DNA of 39,877 nt, from positions 1 through 39,877 of the forward strand of contig NZ_NHON01000056.1 of the NCBI RefSeq assembly GCF_002195995.1. Reading direction: 5' to 3'. The notes below the pieces were generated by a model. That model was not told where the DNA came from. It worked only from the letters and a program-made list of their open reading frames with translations, and did no database searches. Positions 16,130 through 24,870 of this stretch are shown one piece after another. Source of the stretch: Inquilinus limosus. Lineage in GTDB: Bacteria; Pseudomonadota; Alphaproteobacteria; DSM-16000; Inquilinaceae. Made by a program: the position numbers and the translations under genes. Each line of letters starts with the position of its first letter. Within the stretch, counting starts at the first letter, position 1.

Positions 16130-17475
16130 CGCCCGCCCTCCGCCTCGGCCGCGGCGGCGCGCTGCATCGTCTCCAGCCAGTGCCTGTGCTGCAGGACGAA
16201 CAGGCCCTCATCCTCGGTGCGCACGCCGCTCATCAGCGGCCGCATGCCGATCGCCTCGGCGGCGGGGTCGGCGCCCTGGATCCAGTGGGCGGCGCCGCGG
16301 CTGAGGTCGTTCCAGCGCGCCGCCCGGCCCTGATAGGACATCTGGCAGGCGCGGAACTCCTCCAGGTCGTCCGGCGTCGCCATGCCGCTGGCGTTGAAGA
16401 AATCCTCGTATTGCCGGATGCGGTGGGCGCGCGCCTGCGGGTCCTCGCCCTTCGGCGCGATGCAGTAGATCGTGACCTCGGTCCTGTCGACCGCGATCGG
16501 CCGGTAGTGCCGGATCTGCGAGCTGAACTGGTCCATCAGGTAGACGTTCGGGTACAGGCAGAGGTTGCGCGACCGCCGCACCATCCACTCCGCCCGCGCC
16601 TCGCCGAACCGCTCCGTCAGCTCCTCGCGCCGCTCCCAGTTCGGGCGGTCCTCGGGGTTGGCCCAGTTGGTCCACAGCAGCAGGTGGCCGTTCTCGAAGG
16701 AGTAGAAGCCGCCGCCCTGCTTGGCCCAGCCGCCGGCATCCATGGCGCGGACGCAGTCGACCTTCTCGGCCTCCTTGCGCCGGCCGGTGGTGGCCGCGTA
16801 GTTCCAGTGCACCGCGCTGACGTGATAGCCGTCGGCGCCGTTCTCGGTCTGCAGCTTCCAGTTGCCGTCATAGACATAGGTCGAGGCGCCGCGCAGCACC
16901 TCCAGCCCGTCCGGCGACTGGTCGACGATCAGGTCGATCACCTTCGCCGCCTCGCCCAGATGCTCGGCCAGCGGCGCGACATCGGGGTTCAGGCTGCCGA
17001 ACAGGAAGCCGCGATAGGAATCGAAGCGCGCCACCCGGGTCAGGTCGTGCGACCCGTCGCAGTTGAAGCCCTCGGGATAGCCGGCGCCGTCCGGGTCCTT
17101 CACCTTCAGGAGCTTGCCCGCATTGCTGAAGGTCCAGCCGTGGAACGGGCAGGTGAAGGTCGACTTCGTGCCGCGCTTGAACCGGCACAGCATGGCGCCG
17201 CGATGGCTGCAGGCGTTGATGAAGGCGTTCAGCTCGCCGCCGCGGCTGCGGGTGATGACGACGGGCTGCCGGCCGATCGTGGTGGTGAAATAGTCGTTCG
17301 GGTTCGGGATCTGGCTCTCATGCGCCAGGTAGATCCAGTTGCCCTCGAAGATGTGCTTCATCTCGAGCTCGAACAGCTCCGGATCGGTGAAGATGTCGCG
17401 GGCGCAGCGATAGAGGCCGGCGGCCTTGTCCTCGACCAGCGCGGCATCGAGGACCTGGCGGGCGGTGTCGAGCAT
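16126..17475 (-). CDS. benA: Benzoate 1,2-dioxygenase large subunit BenA
   Basis: Catalytic alpha subunit (449 aa) adding O2 to benzoate or a substituted benzoate to give the cis-diol. The Rieske cluster ligands are Cys89 and His91 (CSHRGAMLC) and Cys109 and His112 (CPFHGWTF). The mononuclear iron site is in [16 protein letters not shown] (His218, His223), with the third ligand an Asp in the later segment [11 protein letters not shown]; Asp215 bridges the two centres in this family. The ATG at 17475 has GGGGAG upstream. The frame opens to 17622 but that part lacks homology and runs through the promoter. It is the first gene of the operon and is divergent from the LysR gene. A preference for benzoate over toluate or anthranilate is inferred from the linked catechol genes. 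Confidence 0.95.
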   Translation of the reverse strand: MLDTARQVLDAALVEDKAAGLYRCARDIFTDPELFELEMKHIFEGNWIYLAHESQIPNPNDYFTTTIGRQPVVITRSRGGELNAFINACSHRGAMLCRFKRGTKSTFTCPFHGWTFSNAGKLLKVKDPDGAGYPEGFNCDGSHDLTRVARFDSYRGFLFGSLNPDVAPLAEHLGEAAKVIDLIVDQSPDGLEVLRGASTYVYDGNWKLQTENGADGYHVSAVHWNYAATTGRRKEAEKVDCVRAMDAGGWAKQGGGFYSFENGHLLLWTNWANPEDRPNWERREELTERFGEARAEWMVRRSRNLCLYPNVYLMDQFSSQIRHYRPIAVDRTEVTIYCIAPKGEDPQARAHRIRQYEDFFNASGMATPDDLEEFRACQMSYQGRAARWNDLSRGAAHWIQGADPAAEAIGMRPLMSGVRTEDEGLFVLQHRHWLETMQRAAAAEAEGGR

Positions 17476-17538
17476 GCGCGTCTCTCCCCTGGGCTCTGCC
17501 CGGATGCCGCGGCGGGGACCGGCGACCGATCCCGAGCG

Positions 17539-17553
17539 ATACCCTGGCCATTT
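17539..17553. promoter_or_regulatory. Possible LysR half-site near benA
   Basis: The sequence ATACCCTGG recurs here (17539-17547) exactly as in the perfect site at 17621-17635, but the right arm is ATTT instead of GTAT. It lies 64 bases or more upstream of the benA ATG. A second, weaker contact for the divergent LysR regulator is plausible. No convincing -35/-10 pair for benA was found between the two sites. Confidence 0.4.
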
Positions 17554-17620
17554 GTTCTTCTGGCCCCGGAACGATCCCCCCTTCTGCCGCGCGGGGTCCA
17601 AGACTAAATTGGTCGAATCC

Positions 17621-17635
17621 ATACCCTGGAGGTAT
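17621..17635. promoter_or_regulatory. BenM/CatM-type LysR operator, ATAC-N7-GTAT
   Basis: ATAC (17621-17624), seven bases, then GTAT (17632-17635) matches exactly the consensus known for BenM and CatM, the muconate-responsive LysR regulators of Acinetobacter benzoate genes. It lies in the 164-base gap between the divergent benA and lysR genes. The site overlaps the GGAGG ribosome binding site of the lysR gene (17628-17632), so binding should also affect the regulator's own synthesis. Confidence 0.65.
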
Positions 17636-17639
17636 CGAC

Positions 17640-18548
17640 TTGGATCTCCGCCAGCTCCGCTACTTCGTCGCCGTGGCCCGCGAGCGGAACTTCACCCGGG
17701 CGGCGGAGACGCTGCGCATCGCCCAGCCGCCGCTGAGCCGGCAGATCAAGCAGCTGGAGGACGAGCTGGGCGTCACCCTGATCGAGCGCGGCAGCCGGCC
17801 GGTGCGGCTGACCGAAGGAGGCCGCCTGCTCTACGATCAGGCGGTGCGGGCGCTGGACCATATGGAGGAGATCCACGCGGTCATGCGCCGGCTGCGCGAG
17901 GCCGAGATCCCGCGCTTCAGCATCGGCTTCGTCGCCTCGACCCTGTACGGCAAGCTGCCGGAGGTGATCCGCCGCTACCGCGCCGCCCGGCCGCGGGTCG
18001 AGCTGACGCTCCTGGAGCTGACGACGCTGGAGCAGATCGCGGCGCTGAAGGAAGGGCGGATCGACGTCGGCTTCGGCCGCATCCCCTTCGACGATCCGCT
18101 GATCGAGCGGGTGCTGCTGCGCAACGAGAAGATCATCGTGGCGCTGCCCGAGACCCACCCGCTGCAGGACCATGGCGGGCCGCTGCGCCTCGACGACCTG
18201 GCCGACCAGCCGCTGATCCTCTATCCCAAGGCGCCGCGGCCGAGCTATGCCGACCAGGTGCTGGCGCTGTTCCGCGACCGCGGCCTGAAGCCCATGGTCG
18301 TGCACGAGGTGCGCGAGCTGCAGACGGCGCTGGGCCTGGTGGCGGCGGAGACCGGGATCTGCCTGGTGTCGGCGGGGGTTGGCCGGCTGCAGCGCGACGG
18401 CGTGATCTACCGGCCGCTCGACGAGGAGCGGGCGCTGACGCCGATCATCATGAGCCACCGCAAGGACGACCGTTCGCCCGAGATCGCCCTGGTCCTGAAG
18501 ATCATCCGCGAGATGTACCGCAAGAGCGGCATCAGCTTCGGAGTCTGA
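17640..18548 (+). CDS. LysR-type regulator of the benzoate/catechol operon (BenM/CatR-like)
   Basis: DNA-binding activator of 302 aa. The N-terminal winged helix-turn-helix is [20 protein letters not shown] followed by [16 protein letters not shown] (4-44), and the rest is the LysR effector-binding domain (about 90-295). Its place, divergent from benA and next to an ATAC-N7-GTAT site, argues for control by cis,cis-muconate and/or benzoate as in BenM/CatM. The start is TTG at 17640, supported by GGAGG seven bases upstream; no ATG is available near the family's [10 protein letters not shown]-terminus. A rare start codon plus an operator over the ribosome binding site suggests low, self-limiting expression. 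Followed by a hairpin facing the convergent GH2 gene. Confidence 0.9.
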   Translation: MDLRQLRYFVAVARERNFTRAAETLRIAQPPLSRQIKQLEDELGVTLIERGSRPVRLTEGGRLLYDQAVRALDHMEEIHAVMRRLREAEIPRFSIGFVASTLYGKLPEVIRRYRAARPRVELTLLELTTLEQIAALKEGRIDVGFGRIPFDDPLIERVLLRNEKIIVALPETHPLQDHGGPLRLDDLADQPLILYPKAPRPSYADQVLALFRDRGLKPMVVHEVRELQTALGLVAAETGICLVSAGVGRLQRDGVIYRPLDEERALTPIIMSHRKDDRSPEIALVLKIIREMYRKSGISFGV

Positions 18549-18591
18549 CCACCTGCGCCCATGCGCTCGGCTTGGCGAGCCCGCAGAGCAA

Positions 18592-18620
18592 GCAAGCCCT
18601 CGCCGGGCACGAGGGCTTGC
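18592..18620. terminator. Hairpin between convergent lysR and GH2 genes
   Basis: Perfect 11-bp arms GCAAGCCCTCG (18592-18602) and CGAGGGCTTGC (18610-18620) with a 7-base loop, located between two convergent genes. The stem could stop transcription from both sides, although no U-tract follows on either strand. Confidence 0.6.
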
Positions 18621-18645
18621 AGGGGATGCTGGTTGCGCAAGCCCT

Positions 18646-21354
18646 TCAGCGCGCCATCAGGGCGGCCGACCAATCCAGCACCGCTCCTCGATCCAGGGAG
18701 GCGGCCTGCGGCTCTCCCTGGCTGCCGGCGAGATGACGGGCCAGGGCATTCCGAAGTGCCGAAGCGACCGGGCGCCGGTCGAGATCGCTTGCGAGGTCGA
18801 TTGCGCTCATGACGAGTCGGCCGCGCCCGATCCGGCACTCCGCCAGAAGCGCGAGATCTCGATTCGAGTTCCAGTCGTCGATCACGCGGACGATCGGCGA
18901 CAGGCCAAGCCCGCTGAGATCGAGCGCAGCGCGACCATGAACGAGCTCCCACCAATGCCAATCGGAAGCCCGGCCGCTCGGGAACGCGCTGAAGATCGGA
19001 TGGCCTTGGTCAATCAGGAGGCCGAGCGTGTGCGGCGGCTGGCGGCGGGTCCAGAGCGTGTTCCAGAACACGGTCGTGAAGCCGAGGATGCTGTCCTGCC
19101 GGATCGCCTTCGGATCGGGTGACCAGACGATGGTCTCCCCCGCCTCGATCCGGCGGAGGACCGCCTCGTCCAGATCCGCCACGATCTCGAGCGGTGCCGC
19201 GCCGCTGGCCTTGTCGAAAACCCAGTAGCCCCAGCGGTTGCGGTATCCGGTCCCGGCAAGCTCGAGCAGGAGCTCGTAACGGCCCTGGGCCAGGGCGCCG
19301 GTTTCGATCACGAGATCGCCGATCCGATGGAGGTCGCCCGTGGCGAGTCTTCGAGCCCGGATCTCGCCTCGGTCGGCGACCTTGCCGGAGTCACCGACCA
19401 GCGACCAGCGCAGCACCGCATCCTCGATATCCGCCGGCCCGAACTGCGCGATCTCGACCGCCGCCCCGATCGGCTCGCCCCGTGTCACGACGAAGCGCTC
19501 GCTCCTGACCAGCGGCACCACGGGCGCACAGAACTCTCGGAACGCCTCGGGTGAGACATAGGGCTTCTCGTCCCAGAAGGCGTCGACGACGCCGACCAGC
19601 GCCGTGCCCTGGCCGGGGAAATCCTGCAGGCCGAGCAACTGGATGCCGGCGAAATCCCGGGTCCGCAGCGCGCTCTCGATATCCTCCTTGTAGAGCTTCG
19701 TCTGCAGGCTGCCGCTCGCCATCAGGAAATCCCGCGCGAGGTCGAGCCTGCCCTTCGCGGCGAGGTCGTCGCGGACCCGGATGAAATTCCGTGCCTCGAC
19801 CACGCCCCGATACTTCTCGATCTCATCGAGGTTCGGGAAGACGCACCACTGGCCCATCTCATGCGTCACGAGCGGCATGTCGACCGCGTCGCGGTAGGTG
19901 CTCCAGTCGGTCATCGTCTCCAGCGCCTGCGCGTTGAGCCGCCCGGCGAGCCCCTCGCCCCAGCGCTGCGATCGCGGCTCGGGCTTCGAGGCATAGTCGG
20001 CCTCGGCGATCGTCGGCCAGCCGGAACAGCCGGTGTAGAGCCGACGCGGATCCGCTTCGGTCCAGTGCGCGACCCAGCGCGACAGGAAGGCGTGCAGTCC
20101 CGGTCCGTGCGGCTCGTTGCCCACCGCCATCATCACGAAGGATGGGTGGTTGCCATAGGCGCGGACGATCCGTTCGGATTCCTCGTGGATGAAGCGGTCG
20201 AGATTGGGGTCGGAGCCGAGCACGGCCCAGACCGGCGTCTCGACATGGAGCAGCACGCCCATCTCGTCCGCCGCGACGAAGGCGGCTTCGGGTGGGCAGT
20301 AGGAGTGGAAGCGCACATGGTTGAGACCATAGGCCTGCACGGTCGAATAGACCTTCCGCCAGCCGTCGACGTCGCAGGGCGGGTAGCCCGTGAGCGGGAA
20401 GATGCAGCAATCGAGCGTGCCGCGCAGGAAGACCGCCCGGCCGTTCAGGCGCAGGTGCCGCCCGTCACGGGTGAAGGAACGGATGCCGAAATCCGTCTGG
20501 TTCCGGTCGACCGGAACGCCGCTGCGCGACCATTCGACATCGAGCCGGTGAACGACCGGTGAGAATTCGTCCCAGAGGCCCGCCGCCTCCGGCAGATCGA
20601 CATCGATCGAGACCGGCGTGAAGCCGCTGCGGATCGTGACCGCCCGCTCGATGACGAGCGGCTCCGTGACGCCGGCGAGGCGGAATCGCAGGACCAGCCG
20701 GTCCTCGGCATCGCGAGTCCAGAAGGTCGGGTAGTGAATGTCGGTGTCGAACCCGTCGAGTTCGATGTCGATCCGCGCCCGGCGGGTCGGAGCATGGATG
20801 GCGACGCGGCTGATCGCGCCGGCCGAGGCTTCGATCCGCAGCGAACCGACGACGCCGTTCCAGTTGGTCTGGGTGTGATCCGTGTTGGAATGGGCGACAT
20901 TCTCCATGCCCGCATGGGTGATCGCCTCGCCGACGGCCTCGACCCGCTCATTGTCGATCATCAGGACGAGGCGATGCGGGCCGGCCGCGAGCTTCCCGAG
21001 CAGGAAGCGATGCTCCGTCGACAGGCTGCGGTCGCGGCCGATCTTCACGCCGTCGAGCCAGACCGTCACCTCGCCATGCGGCCGCTCCAGCACCAGCTGG
21101 TGATAGAGCCCCGCCGCCTCCGTCGCGACCTCGAAGGACCGGCCGTACCAGGCGCGGCCGACATAGGGGTGGCGGCGCGAGAGATGCGCCATGGTGCCGT
21201 CCGGGTTGGCCGGCGCCTTCCGCGCCTCGTCGACGCTGCCGGGAAGCGCGATCGTGTCATCGAGATCGCGGCCGAACCACGCCTCCTTCAGGCCGCGATG
21301 GTCGGGATCGAGCGCGAACGACCAGGTCCCGGCGAGAGATGTCGCGAACAGCAT
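18646..21354 (-). CDS. Glycoside hydrolase family 2 protein (beta-galactosidase/glucuronidase type)
   Basis: Retaining glycosidase of 902 aa with the GH2 layout: N-terminal sugar-binding jelly roll (about 1-180, including ERPHGEVTVWLDGVKIG and HTQTNWNGVVGSLRIEA), an immunoglobulin-like domain (about 185-295) and the TIM barrel (about 298-610). The acid/base Glu is in MAVGNEPHGPG (near 414) and the nucleophile Glu in LVTHEMGQWCVFPN (near 499). A C-terminal region of almost 300 residues, rich in WSPDPKAIRQ-like segments and ending with IGRGRLVMSAIDL, follows and may be accessory domains. No signal peptide is seen, so it should act on imported oligosaccharides. The ATG at 21354 has GGAG six bases upstream; a GTG at 21360 is the alternative. 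It follows the importer genes after 230 bases. The exact sugar is unknown; beta-galactoside or uronide fits the neighbouring dehydratase. Confidence 0.85.
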   Translation of the reverse strand: MLFATSLAGTWSFALDPDHRGLKEAWFGRDLDDTIALPGSVDEARKAPANPDGTMAHLSRRHPYVGRAWYGRSFEVATEAAGLYHQLVLERPHGEVTVWLDGVKIGRDRSLSTEHRFLLGKLAAGPHRLVLMIDNERVEAVGEAITHAGMENVAHSNTDHTQTNWNGVVGSLRIEASAGAISRVAIHAPTRRARIDIELDGFDTDIHYPTFWTRDAEDRLVLRFRLAGVTEPLVIERAVTIRSGFTPVSIDVDLPEAAGLWDEFSPVVHRLDVEWSRSGVPVDRNQTDFGIRSFTRDGRHLRLNGRAVFLRGTLDCCIFPLTGYPPCDVDGWRKVYSTVQAYGLNHVRFHSYCPPEAAFVAADEMGVLLHVETPVWAVLGSDPNLDRFIHEESERIVRAYGNHPSFVMMAVGNEPHGPGLHAFLSRWVAHWTEADPRRLYTGCSGWPTIAEADYASKPEPRSQRWGEGLAGRLNAQALETMTDWSTYRDAVDMPLVTHEMGQWCVFPNLDEIEKYRGVVEARNFIRVRDDLAAKGRLDLARDFLMASGSLQTKLYKEDIESALRTRDFAGIQLLGLQDFPGQGTALVGVVDAFWDEKPYVSPEAFREFCAPVVPLVRSERFVVTRGEPIGAAVEIAQFGPADIEDAVLRWSLVGDSGKVADRGEIRARRLATGDLHRIGDLVIETGALAQGRYELLLELAGTGYRNRWGYWVFDKASGAAPLEIVADLDEAVLRRIEAGETIVWSPDPKAIRQDSILGFTTVFWNTLWTRRQPPHTLGLLIDQGHPIFSAFPSGRASDWHWWELVHGRAALDLSGLGLSPIVRVIDDWNSNRDLALLAECRIGRGRLVMSAIDLASDLDRRPVASALRNALARHLAGSQGEPQAASLDRGAVLDWSAALMAR

Positions 21355-21584
21355 TGTCACTCCGGATGATCATGAAAGAGGAACCGGGCCAGTGGTGCGT
21401 GGCGCGAGGCGCCCGCGCGCAGACCGTCCCATGCCCTGGCCTCAGAGACCGTTTGGAAATGCGCTGGTGTGAGTCGGCTGGCGGTGGTTTCGAGAACCGG
21501 AGCGCAGCGCACATTGGTGCGTGAGCACCGGAAGCTTCGAGTCCGCCGTCAGACGGCCGCACCAGTAGCATTTACGAATGGTCT

Positions 21585-22871
21585 CTACATTTTCGCCTTG
21601 ATCTCGGCCTCCGCCTGCGCCAGCGCCTCGTCGACCGGCTTGCCGCTGGTCACCACGGCGTTCACCGCCGTCTCCACCGCCAGATAGGCGATGGAATCGA
21701 GCGGGTTGGTGGTCTGCGGCACCATCTCGGCCTGGACCTTGGCGAAGATCTCGTTGGTGTTCTGGCCCGCGTAATAGGGGTCCTGGAAATTGATCCAGGC
21801 CGCCTTTCCGGCCGATATGTAGGCCGGGTAGAGATCACCTTTCTCATATTGCAGCTTCAGGCTGGTGTCGTTCATGGCGATCCATTTGACGAGCGCCCAG
21901 GCCGCCTCCTTGTTCTCACTGGTCTCGAGGATGCCCAGGAAGTCGCCGCCCCAGTTGAAGGCCGAGACGCCGTTCTCCGCCGGCGCCGGCACCACGCCCC
22001 ATTTGCCGGCATCGCCCGGCGCATAGGCGCTCTTCAAGAGCCCGCCGAACCAGTTGCCGATGACGACGGTCGCGATCTGCCCGCGGGCGAAGGCGCCCTG
22101 CCACTCCGGCGTCCACATGCCGAAGGGCGAGATCAGCCCGGCGTCGCGCGCCTTCACCACCAGCTCGAACGCCTCCTTGAAGACGGGACCGTTCACCAGC
22201 AGCTTGCCGTCCTTGTCGAAATAGGAGACGCCGCGCTGCGCGATGTAGGCGCGGACCAACTCGTTGCCCGTCCCCACCATCCAGCGTTCGTTCGGCTTCG
22301 CGATCTTCTTGCCCGCCTCAATGAAGGCGTTCCAGTCCTTCAGCGTCGTAGCGAGCGCCTGGGGATCGCCGGGCAGGCCCGCCGCCTCGAACAGATCGCG
22401 CCGGTAGAACAGCGCGCCCGGCCCCGTGTGCTTCGGCAGCGCGAAGATGCGGCCCGTTGCCGGATCCTCGATCTTCGACCAGGCGAAGGGCGCGAAATCG
22501 GCCTTGAGCGCCCCGGCGTTGAAGGGCGGCTTCGAGAGATCGGCGAATTGCTGCTTCTCGCTCAGCTGCGCGACATTGTTGATCTCGACCATCGCGACAT
22601 CCGGGCCGGTGCCGGCGAGGAGCGCCGAGAGCAGCTTGTTCAGATAGGCGTTCTTGCCGGAGGGGAAACCCTGGATCCGGACCTTGATGTTCGGATAGGC
22701 CTTGTTGAATTCCGGCAGCAGCGACGACAATGTCCGGTCGTTGTGCGGCCAGGTCCAAAGGCTGACGGTGCCCGAAATCCCCGTGTTCGGCGTCTCCTGT
22801 GCCGCCGCAGTCCCCAGGCTTGCGGCGAGGCCGAGCACCGTCGCCGCCATGACATTCCAGTATTTCTTCAT
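21585..22871 (-). CDS. ABC transporter sugar-binding protein
   Basis: Periplasmic binding protein of 428 aa of the carbohydrate class. A Sec signal peptide (MKKYWNVMAATVLGLAASLG, cleavage near TAAAQE) starts it, with GGGAGG before the ATG. The mature part has SLWTWPHNDRTLSSLLPEF, LLSALLAGTGPDVAMVEINN, ALPKHTGPGALFYRRDLFE and NWGGDFLGILETSENKEAAW, all usual for family 1 solute-binding proteins of oligosaccharides. It is the third gene of an operon after two permeases and before the GH2 enzyme. The ligand is presumably the oligosaccharide that the GH2 enzyme cuts. Confidence 0.9.
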   Translation of the reverse strand: MKKYWNVMAATVLGLAASLGTAAAQETPNTGISGTVSLWTWPHNDRTLSSLLPEFNKAYPNIKVRIQGFPSGKNAYLNKLLSALLAGTGPDVAMVEINNVAQLSEKQQFADLSKPPFNAGALKADFAPFAWSKIEDPATGRIFALPKHTGPGALFYRRDLFEAAGLPGDPQALATTLKDWNAFIEAGKKIAKPNERWMVGTGNELVRAYIAQRGVSYFDKDGKLLVNGPVFKEAFELVVKARDAGLISPFGMWTPEWQGAFARGQIATVVIGNWFGGLLKSAYAPGDAGKWGVVPAPAENGVSAFNWGGDFLGILETSENKEAAWALVKWIAMNDTSLKLQYEKGDLYPAYISAGKAAWINFQDPYYAGQNTNEIFAKVQAEMVPQTTNPLDSIAYLAVETAVNAVVTSGKPVDEALAQAEAEIKAKM

Positions 22872-22893
22872 GTCGGGTCCTCCCTTCGATCGC

Positions 22894-23739
22894 TCATGAC
22901 TTCACGGCGCCGCCGGTCAGGCCGCTGATGAACTGCCGGCTCAGGAAGCCGAAGAGCATGAAAACCGGCACGAGGCCAATCAAGGTGGCGAGCATCACGG
23001 CCGGAAGGTCGGCGAAATAGGTCGAGTTCAGCGAGGTGAGCGCGAGCGGCACCGTGAACTTCGCCTGATCGGTCAGGATGACGAGCGGCAGCTGGAAATC
23101 GTTCCAGGTGCTGATCAGCGTCCAGACGCCGAGCGCGGCGAGGCCGGGCCTGATGATCGGCAGCACGATCCGGAAGAAGGCCGAGAAGGCGCCGGCGCCA
23201 TCGACCTCCGATGCCTCGTAGAGCTCGTGCGGCACGGTGCCGGAGATGTAGGTGTACATCCAGATCACGCCGAAACCCGAGGCGAGCGCCGGCACGATCA
23301 ACGGCCAGAAGGTGTCGAGCCACCCGAACCAGTTCATCTCGAGGAAGAACGGGACCAGCGCCAGCGACGGCGGAAAGAACAGCGTCGCGAAAGCCAGCAG
23401 CAGCAGCGGCCCGTGGCCTCTCGCGCGCCGATAGCGGGCGAAGCCGTAGCCGGCGAGGGCGCTGACCAGGACAAGGCCAATCGTCTTCGGCACGGCGACG
23501 ATCAGGCTGTTCACCAGCGGCGCCAGCGGCTCGTAGACCGCCTGGATGCGGGCGAAATTATCGAGGAGGGCATCACCGAAGAAGACCGGCGGCGGGAACT
23601 GGAACACCTCCTCCAGCCGCCGCGTCGCCATCACCGCGGTCCAGTAGAGCGGCAGGATGAAGACCAGGGAGAACAGGCCGAGGCCGATCGTGATCAGGAT
23701 GTTGGCGCGCCGCTCGCGCCTGGCGAAGAAGCCGGCCAT
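22894..23739 (-). CDS. ABC sugar permease (MalG-type)
   Basis: Inner-membrane permease of 281 aa. It has the N-terminal helix LGLFSLVFILPLYWTAVMAT, the docking loop HELYEASEVDGAGAFSAFF (about 171-189) and the C-terminus LSRQFISGLTGGAVKS typical of the MalG side. In the EAA loop the second alanine is serine (EAS). The ATG at 23739 overlaps the stop of the upstream permease (TGATG); a GTG at 23742 is equally possible. The binding-protein gene follows 22 bases later. Works with the permease at 23739-24665. Confidence 0.9.
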   Translation of the reverse strand: MAGFFARRERRANILITIGLGLFSLVFILPLYWTAVMATRRLEEVFQFPPPVFFGDALLDNFARIQAVYEPLAPLVNSLIVAVPKTIGLVLVSALAGYGFARYRRARGHGPLLLLAFATLFFPPSLALVPFFLEMNWFGWLDTFWPLIVPALASGFGVIWMYTYISGTVPHELYEASEVDGAGAFSAFFRIVLPIIRPGLAALGVWTLISTWNDFQLPLVILTDQAKFTVPLALTSLNSTYFADLPAVMLATLIGLVPVFMLFGFLSRQFISGLTGGAVKS

Positions 23740-24665
23740 CACGCCGTCCCCGCGGTCATCCGCCCGAGCAGGCGGTGATAGACGACCGTCAGCAGCGTGA
23801 TCACAGCGAAGATGTACCAGGAGACCGCCGCACCGAGCCCGAAATCGAAATTGGTGAAAGCGGTCGCGTAGAGATACATGCCGAGCGTCGTCGAGGCATT
23901 GTCGGTGCCGCCCGTGCCCGCGGTGAGCACATAGGGCTCGTCGAAGATCTGCAGCCCGCCCAGGGTGGCGTTCGTGATCGAGAAGCCGAGCGTCGGCAGC
24001 ATCAACGGCGCCGTCACCCGCAGGAAGACCTGCATCCGGCTGGCGCCGTCGATCCGCGCCGCCTCGGTGAGATCGCGCGAGATCGACTGCAGCCCCGACA
24101 GGAAGATCAGGAAATGCCAGCCGGTCCAGCGCCAGACGACGAGGAGGATGACGAGCGGCTTGATCCAGGTCTCCGAGCCGAGCCAGTCGAAATAGAAGGG
24201 CTCGCCCGTCACAGCGCCGACCAGCGTGTTCACGATGCCGCCATTCGACGAGAACATCACGCGGAGAATGATCGCCGAGATCGCGGGCGCGACCAGGAGC
24301 GGGAACAGGAACACGACGCGGAAATACTGCCGCCCGACGACCACGAATTCGTTGACCAGGACGGCGAGGCCGAAGGCCAGCGCCACCGTCGCCGTCGATG
24401 AGGCGATCCAGACGACGAAGGTGTTCCAGATCGCCTGGCGGAACACCGGATCGGCGAGGGCACGCAGATAATTGTCGAGGCCGACGAATTTCGGCGTGCC
24501 GAAGCCATCCCAGCGGTTGAAGCCGAGATAGAGCGAGAACAGGACCGGGAAGAGGCTGAAGACGGTGAAAATGGCGAAGAACGGCGCCACGGTCGCATAG
24601 AAGGCGCGATCCCGACGGGACCGGCGTCCGGGTGACGGAACCGCTGAGGCGCTGCCAAGCCGCAT
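23739..24665 (-). CDS. ABC sugar permease (MalF-type)
   Basis: First gene of the importer operon, 308 aa. Helices are seen in FYATVAPFFAIFTVFSLFPV, FVVWIASSTATVALAFGLAV and others. The EAA loop is DLTEAARIDGASRMQVFLRV (198-217), and YVLTAGTGGTDNASTTLGMY is the MalF-type late segment. The start chosen is the ATG at 24665 with AAGGAGG about 9 bases upstream. The longer frame to 24707 begins without a ribosome binding site and overlaps the likely -10 region. No ATPase gene accompanies the operon. Confidence 0.9.
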   Translation of the reverse strand: MRLGSASAVPSPGRRSRRDRAFYATVAPFFAIFTVFSLFPVLFSLYLGFNRWDGFGTPKFVGLDNYLRALADPVFRQAIWNTFVVWIASSTATVALAFGLAVLVNEFVVVGRQYFRVVFLFPLLVAPAISAIILRVMFSSNGGIVNTLVGAVTGEPFYFDWLGSETWIKPLVILLVVWRWTGWHFLIFLSGLQSISRDLTEAARIDGASRMQVFLRVTAPLMLPTLGFSITNATLGGLQIFDEPYVLTAGTGGTDNASTTLGMYLYATAFTNFDFGLGAAVSWYIFAVITLLTVVYHRLLGRMTAGTA

Positions 24666-24698
24666 CCCTCCCTGCCTCCTTTTATCAGACTGTTTCCT

Positions 24699-24729
24699 AT
24701 TAAACATCCGATATTTGATCGAGGGTCAA
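24699..24729 (-). promoter_or_regulatory. Possible promoter of the importer-GH2 operon
   Basis: On the - strand TTGACC (24729-24724) is followed after 19 bases by TTTAAT (24704-24699), in an unusually A/T-rich stretch just before the permease start at 24665. The -35 lies in an imperfect dyad TTGATC-GAG-GGTCAA (24715-24729). The spacing is long, so the call is tentative. Confidence 0.3.
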
Positions 24730-24744
24730 GCCCCTTATCGGGAC

Positions 24745-24770
24745 TTTCGAGAGAGGCATAACTCTCGGAA
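24745..24770. promoter_or_regulatory. Inverted repeat between the divergent sugar operons
   Basis: TTTCGAGAG (24745-24753) and CTCTCGGAA (24762-24770) form 9-bp arms with one mismatch around eight bases. It sits midway between the two divergent transcripts and is a candidate operator for the FadR-type repressor encoded at 26814-27554. Confidence 0.45.
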
Positions 24771-24812
24771 TATGCGGATAAACCAGCATAGACCCGGGCT
24801 TCCGTCGCCGAC

Positions 24813-24842
24813 TTGACGTTCGCGCTCCGCACATCATAACAT
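24813..24842 (+). promoter_or_regulatory. Sigma70-like promoter for the dehydratase-SDR-FadR operon
   Basis: TTGACG (24813-24818), an 18-base spacer and TAACAT (24837-24842) resemble -35 and -10 hexamers. Transcription would begin near 24849, just ahead of the AAGGAG at 24859-24864. An ATG at 24841 would fall in the -10 box and outside the mRNA, which supports the GTG start at 24871. Confidence 0.5.
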
Positions 24843-24870
24843 GAATAAATCAGACAAGAAGGAGAGCCCG

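Noticed and set aside
16180-17607. Long + strand frames opposite the ben and cat genes
   Set aside because: They are antisense to well-recognised enzymes and arise from strong third-position GC bias; no homology or ribosome binding sites.
21361-21584. Possible small gene between the binding-protein gene and GH2
   Set aside because: The frames there lack homology and usable ribosome binding sites; treated as a non-coding leader for the GH2 gene.
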